A stretch of DNA of 6,205 nucleotides, from positions 1 through 6,205 of the forward strand of contig PHAF01000108.1 of NCBI GenBank assembly GCA_002841605.1, read 5' to 3'. Shown in pieces: positions 1 to 5,144 of the stretch. Positions within the stretch are counted from its first letter, which is position 1. Each line of letters begins with the position of its first letter. A program made the position numbers and the translations under genes. The DNA comes from Firmicutes bacterium HGW-Firmicutes-10. Its GTDB lineage: Bacteria; Bacillota_I; Bacilli_A; Erysipelotrichales; Erysipelotrichaceae. Under the pieces are notes generated by a model that saw nothing but the letters and a program-made list of their open reading frames with translations, ran no database searches and was not told the origin of the DNA.

Positions 1-24
1 GATTTCCATAGTTAAATTATACTC

Positions 25-60
25 GAAAAAGCCCGATTTCTTGCGATTTCGGGCTTTTTC
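25..60. terminator. Bidirectional intrinsic terminator
   Basis: A perfect 12-bp stem (GAAAAAGCCCGA at 25-36 paired with TCGGGCTTTTTC at 49-60) encloses a 12-nt loop. Each strand ends the hairpin with a run of T, so it can stop transcription both ways. On the minus strand it lies about 40 bases after the methyltransferase stop codon and is the natural end of that transcript. On the plus strand it may end a gene lying left of the window. Confidence 0.9.
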
Positions 61-97
61 TTTCCTTTATTTAGAGGCTCTATTCGTTACAGCCCCT

Positions 98-859
98 TTA
101 AACATTTTTAGCCACATAAACGACGTGATTACTGTATCCCAGACACTCAGATTTCTCGCAGGTATGAAAATGGAAATTCAGCCATTCACGGAACTGCTCC
201 TGTGACATCGCATTGATTTTATCACCTAGAAGCTCCGAAAGCCCATCTGCTGCAAAGTGAGATACTTTCTCCAATCCGGATTTCTTCATTAATTGCCGCA
301 TTTGTCCGACAGTCATAAAACAAAAAGGTCCGTCTTTCACTCTAAAAGGTGATTCATATTGATCACTGTTTAGAAACTTTGGATTATATAACATCGTTTC
401 AGTCACAAATACCATATCATTACTTATATAGGCGAAGAAGATGATTCCGCCTTTTTTACATACTCGTTTAGCTTCACTGACACATTGCATCTTGTCCTTA
501 ACGGAAGATAGATGATACAAAGGTCCCATGCAAAGAACAAAATCGAAACTCTGATCTTCAAACATAGATAAATCCAGCGCATTAGCTTCTAAGATAGTTA
601 CATTCTGCATCATACCGATTGCATTCATCATCTTTATGACATTGGGCTTCGCCAGCTCTACCGCGGTCACATCGTATCCCTTCTCAGCAAGCCACTGAGT
701 ATATACCCCCGTACCGGCACCAATGTCCAACACTTTGTCATTTTTACGAATGTACTTTTTAATAAAGTTGAGTGTCGTGTAAAACTCAATACGACTCGCT
801 CTGTTTCTGCTAAGACGCAACTCTTCATTAAATTGCGAGTATAGTTCATTTAGTTCCAT
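98..859 (-). CDS. Class I SAM-dependent methyltransferase
   Basis: A 253-residue cytoplasmic protein that should transfer a methyl group from S-adenosylmethionine; the acceptor cannot be told. Visible family marks are motif I VLDIGAGTG (residues 43-51) with the acidic ribose contact E68 in AVEL, EANALDL (91-97) as the adenine-side region, FDFVLCMGPLYHL (105-117) as motif IV/post, and the KKGG turn (135-138) before the C-terminal strands. The last ~100 residues are a variable substrate cap. The start is set at the ATG ending at 859, which has GAGGGGG just upstream. An ATG 30 bases earlier (889) overlaps the -10 box and would lie outside the transcript. The gene is monocistronic, between its own promoter (888-916) and the terminator at 25-60, and diverges from the DUF1475-DUF3159 operon. 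Its family includes many small-molecule, quinone and rRNA methyltransferases, so the name stays general. Confidence 0.9.
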   Translation of the reverse strand: MELNELYSQFNEELRLSRNRASRIEFYTTLNFIKKYIRKNDKVLDIGAGTGVYTQWLAEKGYDVTAVELAKPNVIKMMNAIGMMQNVTILEANALDLSMFEDQSFDFVLCMGPLYHLSSVKDKMQCVSEAKRVCKKGGIIFFAYISNDMVFVTETMLYNPKFLNSDQYESPFRVKDGPFCFMTVGQMRQLMKKSGLEKVSHFAADGLSELLGDKINAMSQEQFREWLNFHFHTCEKSECLGYSNHVVYVAKNV

Positions 860-864
860 GGAAT

Positions 865-871
865 CCCCCTC
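865..871 (-). promoter_or_regulatory. Ribosome binding site deciding the methyltransferase start
   Basis: On the minus strand GAGGGGG lies 5 bases (8 from the GAGG core) before the ATG at 859. It supports MELNELY as the N-terminus instead of the longer in-frame MKSIYLEG reading, which has no such site. Confidence 0.8.
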
Positions 872-887
872 AAGATAGATTGATTTC

Positions 888-916
888 ATTATCTTAATTT
901 ATCTCAGCAAAGTCAA
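888..916 (-). promoter_or_regulatory. Sigma-A-type promoter of the methyltransferase gene
   Basis: The minus strand reads TTGACT (911-916), a 17-bp spacer, then GATAAT (888-893); each box matches consensus at five of six bases. Transcription would begin near 881 and give a leader of about 20 bases with the ribosome site. This is the best promoter in the left part of the window. Confidence 0.8.
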
Positions 917-924
917 ACATCGAT

Positions 925-947
925 GCGAAAATAGTGCAAATTTTCGC
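925..947. promoter_or_regulatory. Perfect inverted repeat, possible shared operator
   Basis: GCGAAAAT (925-932) and ATTTTCGC (940-947) are perfect 8-bp arms around a 7-bp spacer. The site sits in the divergent spacer, 8 bp upstream of the -35 box of the methyltransferase promoter and across the probable -35 region of the plus-strand operon. This position fits a dimeric regulator acting on both genes. No regulator gene is in the window, so the binding protein is unknown. Confidence 0.5.
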
Positions 948-962
948 CAAAAGATATACAAT
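934..962 (+). promoter_or_regulatory. Candidate promoter of the DUF1475-DUF3159 operon
   Basis: TACAAT (957-962, five of six to consensus) is preceded at 17 bp by GTGCAA (934-939, three of six). The weak -35 box lies in the spacer of the inverted repeat at 925-947, so the promoter may need an activator or be blocked by a repressor. Other AT-rich -10-like boxes (for example TATAAA at 981-986) are alternatives with no good -35. Confidence 0.35.
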
Positions 963-970
963 GAATAATA

Positions 971-994
971 TATTAAATTGTATAAAATTTAATA
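971..994 (+). repeat. AT-only inverted repeat before the ribosome site
   Basis: TATTAAAT (971-978) and ATTTAATA (987-994) are perfect 8-bp arms around an 8-bp spacer that contains TATAAA. The right arm touches the Shine-Dalgarno sequence. It could be a weak leader hairpin or an operator; in such AT-rich DNA chance is also possible. Confidence 0.35.
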
Positions 995-1000
995 GGAGGA
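994..1000 (+). promoter_or_regulatory. Ribosome binding site deciding the DUF1475 gene start
   Basis: AGGAGGA at 994-1000 is a near-ideal Shine-Dalgarno site, its last G six bases before the ATG at 1006. It rules out the longer in-frame reading from 934, which has no ribosome site and would run through the operator and promoter region. Confidence 0.9.
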
Positions 1001-1005
1001 AAATT

Positions 1006-1344
1006 ATGAAAATCGGAAAAATTATCGCTGTATTAGGGATATTGGCAATGACGGCGGCATTGGTTTATGGATTTACGATTGGAGACTTTGGGGCAGATGG
1101 TGCATTGATATTAGCAAATCCCTGGGGGATCGTATCTTTAGTCGATCTATATACCGGTTTTGTTTTATTCTCTATGTGGATTTACTTTAGGGAAAGTAAC
1201 TTGTTGATTGCTATCTTGTGGATCATTGCCATGATGGTACTGGGATTCTTTACAGGAGCGGTATACGTGCTGTACGCATTTTTAACAAGCAAAAACGACT
1301 GGCTCACCTTTTTCCTAGGATCTCGTAAAGCAAAACTTGTATGA
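1006..1344 (+). CDS. DUF1475-type small membrane protein
   Basis: A 112-residue hydrophobic protein of unknown function. Three membrane segments are visible, at about residues 4-23, 43-61 and 66-94, with a short polar loop (24-40) and a basic tail SRKAK. The stretch GDFGADGALILANPWGIVSL (26-45) followed by VDLYTGFVLFSMWIYFRES resembles the bacterial part of the DUF1475 family as I remember it; this is recognition, not a search. No catalytic motif is seen. Its stop codon overlaps the start of the next gene (ATGA at 1341-1344), so the two are translated in a coupled way and probably act together in the membrane. It is first in the operon and has the only strong ribosome site. The start is fixed by AGGAGGA at 994-1000. 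Confidence 0.8.
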   Translation: MKIGKIIAVLGILAMTAALVYGFTIGDFGADGALILANPWGIVSLVDLYTGFVLFSMWIYFRESNLLIAILWIIAMMVLGFFTGAVYVLYAFLTSKNDWLTFFLGSRKAKLV

Positions 1345-2009
1345 ACAAGGGAAAAGAAATACTTGAAGAACTGACTTCAGTCTTATCCGGTAAAACATTG
1401 GACGCCATTGTTCCTCCATTAATATTTGTAATTATCAACTCCATGTATGGTCTGACCACTGCCATCATCGTTGCATTGATCATTTCCGCATCTTTTGGGA
1501 TATATAGACTTATACGTAAACAATCAGGGTTATATGCGTTGGGCGGTTCCTTAGGTATCATTCTGGCCGGCGGATTTGCGTATCTGGCTAACAATGCTAC
1601 CAATTACTTCTTACCCGGAATCGTGACCAATGCTTTTGTGTTGTTGCTTTCCGTATTCACGCTAATCATAGACAAACCGTTAGCAGCTTACGCGAGTCAT
1701 TTGACTCGCGGTTGGAAGTTGGATTGGTTTTGGCGCAAAGATATCAAACCGGCCTATCGTGAGGTAACGATCATGTGGTCGCTATTCTTTCTGATTCGAA
1801 CGATCATTCAAGTGACCTTGTTTCTATCAGACAGTGTTGATGCTCTGATTTGGGCAAACACGATCATGGGATTACCGGTCACCCTTGCGGTACTGGTACT
1901 AAGCTATGTATATGGTATTTGGCGTTTGAGGAATCTTAAAGGTCCGGGGATCGATGAATATCTGGAAAACAAAAATGCCCCCTTTCGGGGGCAGACAAGA
2001 GGATTTTAG
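1341..2009 (+). CDS. DUF3159-type integral membrane protein
   Basis: A 222-residue polytopic membrane protein of unknown function. About six hydrophobic segments are visible: roughly residues 20-35, 37-55, 65-82, 92-110, 143-163 and 169-193. A positively charged loop (about 118-140, with HLTRGWKLDWFWRKDIK) divides four from two. The stretches DAIVPPLIFVIINSMYGL (21-38), QSGLYALGGSLGI (61-73) and NYFLPGIVTNA (88-98) match my memory of the DUF3159 family, best known from Actinobacteria. The spacing of segments and motifs also recalls YciB/IspZ septation protein A, which is only an inference. The start overlaps the stop of the preceding gene, and no good ribosome site is seen before it, so it depends on coupling. 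The last codons (NAPFRGQ) are made from a terminator hairpin that serves the opposite strand. An exact 9-bp palindrome lies in the coding region at 1691-1710. Confidence 0.8.
   Translation: MNKGKEILEELTSVLSGKTLDAIVPPLIFVIINSMYGLTTAIIVALIISASFGIYRLIRKQSGLYALGGSLGIILAGGFAYLANNATNYFLPGIVTNAFVLLLSVFTLIIDKPLAAYASHLTRGWKLDWFWRKDIKPAYREVTIMWSLFFLIRTIIQVTLFLSDSVDALIWANTIMGLPVTLAVLVLSYVYGIWRLRNLKGPGIDEYLENKNAPFRGQTRGF
1691..1710. repeat. Perfect palindrome inside the DUF3159 gene
   Basis: CGCGAGTCA (1691-1699) and TGACTCGCG (1702-1710) are exact 9-bp arms separated by only TT. The site encodes residues in the cytoplasmic-looking basic loop (AYASHLTRG). It could form a tight RNA hairpin or bind a protein, or it may be chance. 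Confidence 0.6.
1971..1993 (-). terminator. Intrinsic terminator of the TRAP transporter genes, inside the DUF3159 coding end
   Basis: On the minus strand TGCCCCC, a GAAA loop and GGGGGCA form a 7-bp GC-rich stem closed by a GNRA tetraloop, followed at once by TTTTTGTTTT. It is 44 bases past the permease stop codon. In plus orientation the hairpin has no T-run behind it, so it should not end the DUF3159 message. The bases also encode DUF3159 residues near NAPFRGQ. Confidence 0.88.
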
Positions 2010-2038
2010 AGCGACTTGCTATACGTAAGTCGCTTTTT
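2010..2038 (+). terminator. Intrinsic terminator of the DUF1475-DUF3159 operon
   Basis: AGCGACTT (2010-2017) pairs with AAGTCGCT (2027-2034) around a 9-nt loop, followed by TTTTT. It starts one base after the DUF3159 stop codon. Its T-run overlaps the stop codon of the convergent permease gene (2037-2039). Confidence 0.85.
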
Positions 2039-3905
2039 ATGTAGTAACTAACTTATCTCTTTTCCTGATTCTAAACAATTGATAGAATACGACAACCGCG
2101 ATCAATCCAAATCCGATCATATCTGTTGATAATCCAGAAAGGATCAACGAGATAGAAGCAGCAGCCAATAATACGCGATCAATTATATTTGTATCAGTGA
2201 GTAAGTATCCTTGCATAACTGCTGAGAATGCAAGTACTCCAATCAAGCTGGTAGTGAATGCCCAGAAAATTTGACCAGGTTCACCTGTCCATAGCAAGTA
2301 AGGAATATAGACAAACATCAGCGGTACATAATAGATTGATAATCCCATACGTAAAGAATACCAACCGGTCTTCCACGTATCGGCACCAGCTATGGCCGCA
2401 GCGACATATGCTGACAGACAAACAGGTGGAGTGATTACTGATAGCTGACTTGTCCAGAATACGAAGAAGTGGGCGGTCAATAATGGGACGCCCATAGCGA
2501 CCAATGCAGGAGCAGCTAAAGTGACTAGTACCAGATAAGCAGATGAGACATTCATGCCCATACCCAAAATGAAACTTGCGGCCATAACCAATACCAAAGC
2601 AATCGGTAGATTACCATTAGCAAGTTCAAGTATGATTGAACTGAACTTCATACCTAATCCTGGCAGAGATATTGCAGCAACCAAGATACCGACTGCACCA
2701 GCCGTTGTAGCTAATGCCAGAGAACTCTTGCCACCGTCTGCCAAAGCATTGAATAAATCTTTAAAAGACATTCGAGTTTCTTTTCTGATCAATGAAGCAA
2801 CATAGCAGCTTACGATTGCCCAAACACCTGCCATTGACGGTGAGTAGCCGTTAGCTAAGAAGTAAATAATAACACCGATCGGAACAAGGAAATACCATCC
2901 CTTTTTAAAGACATCCCAAACCTTAGGCAGTTCATCAACAGGAATCCCCTTTAAATCAGAACGTTTGGCTTCAAGATAGACCATGAAAATCATGCTGAAG
3001 AAGAATAGCAATGCGGGTAGAAGCCCTGCCATAGCAATGGTTAGATATGGAACACCAACGAATGCAGCCATCAAGAATGCAGCAGCGCCCATAACAGGAG
3101 GCATAAACTGGCCACCAATAGAAACAACAGCTTCAATCGCGGCAGCTACATGAGGTTTATAACCGCGAGATAGCATCATCGGAATCGTTACCGATCCAGT
3201 GATTGCTGTGTTAGCGGTGGATGACCCTAATACGGATCCTAGCAGCCAGGAAGATACTACCGCGGATTGTCCTGCACCACCAGTGAAACGACCAACGGCA
3301 GCTTTCGATAATTCAACAAAGAAATCTCCGGCACCGGATGCTTTGATAAAACTTCCGAATATTACAAACAGGAATATGAATGTTGAAAACACATAGACTA
3401 CCGAACCAAATATACCTTCGGTACTAGCATACATAACACTAACGATACGACTTATACTATAGCCGCGATGATAAATTACCGTAGGCATGTATTTTCCAAA
3501 GTAGGTATACGCCAAGAATATGATCGCGATGATCGCTAAAGAATTGCCCACCGTCCTACGACTGGCTTCAAGAACAAGAACAATCGCAATAATTCCCATT
3601 GCCAACTCTACAGATGTTAATGGAAGTCCCGCATTATTTGCGAACTTCTCAAAATTCATAACAAAATAAGCGACTGTTGCAGTTGATAGTAGTACCAGTA
3701 CATAATCAAAGATCTTAACAGGAAGACTTGCTTCTTTCTTACGGTTCGGATTAATCAAAAATGAAAGTACAAGTGCAAACCAAATGTACAGTCCACGACT
3801 TATCTGGACTTGCCAAAAACCGAAAGCCGCCTGGTAGATAAACACAGCCGAGAAGGCAGCTGCCATAACGCTAATAAACAATGCCTTTTTGTTTTTTAAT
3901 TCCAT
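2037..3905 (-). CDS. TRAP transporter fused permease (small and large subunits)
   Basis: A 622-residue inner membrane protein, the translocation unit of an ion-driven TRAP transporter of the TAXI type, in which the DctQ-like and DctM-like subunits are fused. The N-terminal ~130 residues form the DctQ-like part, ending at the conserved LEASRRTVG (112-120). The DctM part carries GSVLGSSTANTAITG (223-237), the highly conserved GGQFMPPVMGAAAFLMA (264-280), LGMGMNVSSAYLVLV (447-461) and ITPPVCLSAYVAAAI (491-505). The length and motif order are those of an intact fused permease. The last ~75 residues (about 546-609) add further hydrophobic segments beyond the core. AAGGAG lies 7 bases before the ATG and supports the start. 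It follows the binding-protein gene by 71 bases, most of which are a hairpin, and would be driven by the promoters upstream of that gene. Sodium coupling is usual for the family but not shown here; the substrate is unknown. Confidence 0.95.
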   Translation of the reverse strand: MELKNKKALFISVMAAAFSAVFIYQAAFGFWQVQISRGLYIWFALVLSFLINPNRKKEASLPVKIFDYVLVLLSTATVAYFVMNFEKFANNAGLPLTSVELAMGIIAIVLVLEASRRTVGNSLAIIAIIFLAYTYFGKYMPTVIYHRGYSISRIVSVMYASTEGIFGSVVYVFSTFIFLFVIFGSFIKASGAGDFFVELSKAAVGRFTGGAGQSAVVSSWLLGSVLGSSTANTAITGSVTIPMMLSRGYKPHVAAAIEAVVSIGGQFMPPVMGAAAFLMAAFVGVPYLTIAMAGLLPALLFFFSMIFMVYLEAKRSDLKGIPVDELPKVWDVFKKGWYFLVPIGVIIYFLANGYSPSMAGVWAIVSCYVASLIRKETRMSFKDLFNALADGGKSSLALATTAGAVGILVAAISLPGLGMKFSSIILELANGNLPIALVLVMAASFILGMGMNVSSAYLVLVTLAAPALVAMGVPLLTAHFFVFWTSQLSVITPPVCLSAYVAAAIAGADTWKTGWYSLRMGLSIYYVPLMFVYIPYLLWTGEPGQIFWAFTTSLIGVLAFSAVMQGYLLTDTNIIDRVLLAAASISLILSGLSTDMIGFGLIAVVVFYQLFRIRKRDKLVTT

Positions 3906-3945
3906 ATAATTTCTCCTTCTAGGATAATTGTAGCTTGAGAATATG

Positions 3946-3974
3946 AATTTCGTAGGGGATGACCCTACGAAATT
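3946..3974 (-). other. Intercistronic hairpin between binding protein and permease
   Basis: AATTTCGTAGGG (3946-3957) and CCCTACGAAATT (3963-3974) form a perfect 12-bp stem with a 5-nt loop, two bases after the binding-protein stop codon. The minus strand has no T-run after it, so it is not a standard terminator. It is placed to protect the 3' end of the binding-protein message or to partly stop transcription, which would yield more binding protein than permease, as in other binding-protein transport operons. Confidence 0.8.
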
Positions 3975-3976
3975 GA

Positions 3977-4954
3977 TTATTTAATAAAACCTGCTTCTTT
4001 GTAGAATTTAACTGCACCCGGATGTAATGGTAGTGCGATTTTTTCAAAACGATCCAATCCAGGGGACATCTCTTTGAAAGCTGCTTGAACATTCGCTAAA
4101 TACGTACGTCCACTGTCGCTAAACATCGTCTTCAGCATCTCATAAATAACCCATTCCGGAACATCATCATTGGCAACCCAAATTACTGAGTAACCTACAG
4201 TCAGCAAGGGTTGTTTAACACTTGTATAAACGCCTGTCGGGACCGTGTAAGAGACGTGGTATGGATAATCTGTTAAGAATTTGTCTACACGGGCTTGGTC
4301 TACTGCCAACAATCGCATTGGATGCGATGCTTCAAGTTCAATCAATGCCGGGATTGGGGATGTTCCACCGATAATGAATGCATCGATATGTCCATCGCGA
4401 AGAGAGGATGCTGAATCATCGAAACTCAAGTATTCAATATTGATTTTGTCGAACAATCCGACAGAAGTTAAGAATTCTGTAGCAACAGAGGCACTACCTG
4501 AACCTTTCGGACCAATAGAAACTTTTTTGCCAATCAAATCATCAAGTGTGAAGATAGCATATTTTTCAAGTGTGACAAAATTTAGAGCTCCATCATGAAT
4601 ATTTGCGACTGCACGCAAACCTTCATATTTTTGGCCATTAAACTCCGCAAGACCACGTTGAATATTGTAGGCTGTCGATCCATAAGCAAATCCCATTTCT
4701 GTTTCACCTGATGCCATCAAGCGAACATTTTCGACAACACCTTTTGTTACTTCAGCAGTAACCGATAAACCTTGGATTTCATTGGTTGTCAGAGCCGCAA
4801 TACCGGATCCGGCTACATAGAATGTACCGCCTTGACCACTGGTAGCGAATGATACATCCGCTTTGCGATCAGTTGGATCACCAGGGGTAGAACAACCCAC
4901 TAATAGTGCAGCAAGGAGAATTAAGCTAGTCGTTATTATGGAAAATTTTTTCAT
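3977..4954 (-). CDS. TAXI-family TRAP solute-binding lipoprotein
   Basis: A 325-residue substrate-binding protein anchored outside the cell membrane. The N-terminus has a lipoprotein signal: MKK, a hydrophobic core, and lipobox LLVGC with the lipidated cysteine at residue 21, followed by a short polar linker. Family marks are SFATSGQGGTFYVAGSGIA (35-53), TKGVVENVRLM (70-80), DLIGKKVSIGPKGSGSA (139-155) and DGHIDAFIIGG (187-197), which line the ligand cleft in TAXI proteins. The length is typical and the gene is intact. The start is supported by AGAGGG about 7 bases before the ATG and by the proper position of the signal peptide. It is the first gene of the transporter operon, followed by the fused permease that takes the ligand from it. 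The ligand is not readable; TAXI systems studied so far take small carboxylates such as glutamate and 2-oxoglutarate, so an organic anion is likely. Confidence 0.95.
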   Translation of the reverse strand: MKKFSIITTSLILLAALLVGCSTPGDPTDRKADVSFATSGQGGTFYVAGSGIAALTTNEIQGLSVTAEVTKGVVENVRLMASGETEMGFAYGSTAYNIQRGLAEFNGQKYEGLRAVANIHDGALNFVTLEKYAIFTLDDLIGKKVSIGPKGSGSASVATEFLTSVGLFDKINIEYLSFDDSASSLRDGHIDAFIIGGTSPIPALIELEASHPMRLLAVDQARVDKFLTDYPYHVSYTVPTGVYTSVKQPLLTVGYSVIWVANDDVPEWVIYEMLKTMFSDSGRTYLANVQAAFKEMSPGLDRFEKIALPLHPGAVKFYKEAGFIK

Positions 4955-4985
4955 TTTTTACCCTCTCTTTCCATAGTCTAGTAAA

Positions 4986-5014
4986 ATTATGTAATCAATG
5001 CTATGAAATACCAA
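4986..5014 (-). promoter_or_regulatory. Candidate proximal promoter (P2) of the TRAP operon
   Basis: The minus strand reads TTGGTA (5009-5014), 17 bp, then CATAAT (4986-4991): four and five of six consensus bases. Transcription would start near 4979 and give a leader of about 25 bases. The cre-like site lies 8 bp upstream of its -35 box. Confidence 0.5.
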
Positions 5015-5022
5015 CCTAGATA

Positions 5023-5036
5023 AGCAAGCGCTTACA
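5023..5036 (-). promoter_or_regulatory. cre-like site (CcpA catabolite control)
   Basis: The minus strand reads TGTAAGCGCTTGCT, which fits the cre consensus core TGNAANCGNWNNCW at every fixed position and contains the central AAGCGCTT palindrome. It lies about 10-25 bases downstream of the start expected from promoter P1, where CcpA usually represses, and just upstream of P2. It suggests that the transporter is shut down or adjusted when a preferred sugar is available. Confidence 0.7.
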
Positions 5037-5043
5037 CTTATTA

Positions 5044-5057
5044 AATGCAATTGCATT
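5044..5057. promoter_or_regulatory. Perfect 14-bp palindrome over the P1 start region
   Basis: AATGCAATTGCATT is fully self-complementary. It overlaps the last bases of the P1 -10 box and the expected transcription start, a position suited to a repressor. The regulator is unknown. Confidence 0.5.
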
Positions 5058-5063
5058 ATATCA
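5055..5063 (-). promoter_or_regulatory. Extended -10 promoter (P1) of the TRAP operon
   Basis: The minus strand reads TGATATAAT: a perfect TATAAT box with the TG of an extended -10 element. The -35 position at 17 bp (ATGTAA, 5078-5083) is poor, as is common for extended -10 promoters, and falls inside the palindrome at 5072-5092. Transcription would start near 5048, giving a leader of about 93 bases that contains the cre-like site. Confidence 0.65.
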
Positions 5064-5071
5064 TTGAGTAT

Positions 5072-5092
5072 TTTTGGTTACATTAACCAAAA
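5072..5092. promoter_or_regulatory. Perfect 9-bp inverted repeat over the P1 -35 region, probable operator
   Basis: TTTTGGTTA (5072-5080) and TAACCAAAA (5084-5092) are exact arms around CAT. The length, symmetry and place over the -35 region of P1 are typical of a dimeric transcription factor site. The central GGTTA-N3-TAACC layout could suit a GntR/FadR-like regulator, but that is a guess. Confidence 0.6.
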
Positions 5093-5122
5093 TGCATAAA
5101 TTTTTGACTAAATCGTTATGCA
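5093..5122. repeat. 7-bp inverted repeat upstream of P1
   Basis: TGCATAA (5093-5099) and TTATGCA (5116-5122) are exact arms, 23 bp from centre to centre, or about two helical turns. The sequence shares the ATGCA word with the palindrome at 5044-5057 and with 5125-5129. It lies between the hydrolase stop codon and P1. It lacks the GC stem and T-run of a terminator. Confidence 0.4.
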
Positions 5123-5144
5123 AGATGCACAATTCGCATAGTGC

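Noticed and set aside
860..889. N-terminal extension of the methyltransferase from the ATG ending at 889
   Set aside because: That ATG overlaps the -10 box of a good promoter and has no ribosome site; the ATG at 859 has one.
934..1005. Longer start for the DUF1475 gene at 934
   Set aside because: It would run through the operator and promoter region without a Shine-Dalgarno site, and the added residues are polar and unlike a membrane protein start.
1304..1603. Minus-strand open frame of 99 codons
   Set aside because: It lies antisense to the DUF1475/DUF3159 genes and shows no domain, promoter or ribosome site.
2554..3396. Two plus-strand open frames within the permease region (2554-2805 and 3199-3396)
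   Set aside because: They are antisense to a well-supported TRAP permease and their composition is that of a shadow frame.
4281..4598. Plus-strand open frame of 105 codons
   Set aside because: Antisense to the TAXI binding protein, with no recognisable protein features.
5104..5132. TTGACT on the plus strand as a -35 box
   Set aside because: No acceptable -10 box follows at 16-18 bp (GCACAA at 17) and no plus-strand gene lies downstream.
5125..5144. Possible terminator after the hydrolase (GCAC at 5127-5130 and GTGC at 5141-5144)
   Set aside because: The stem is only 4 bp with a 10-nt loop and lacks a T-run on the minus strand.
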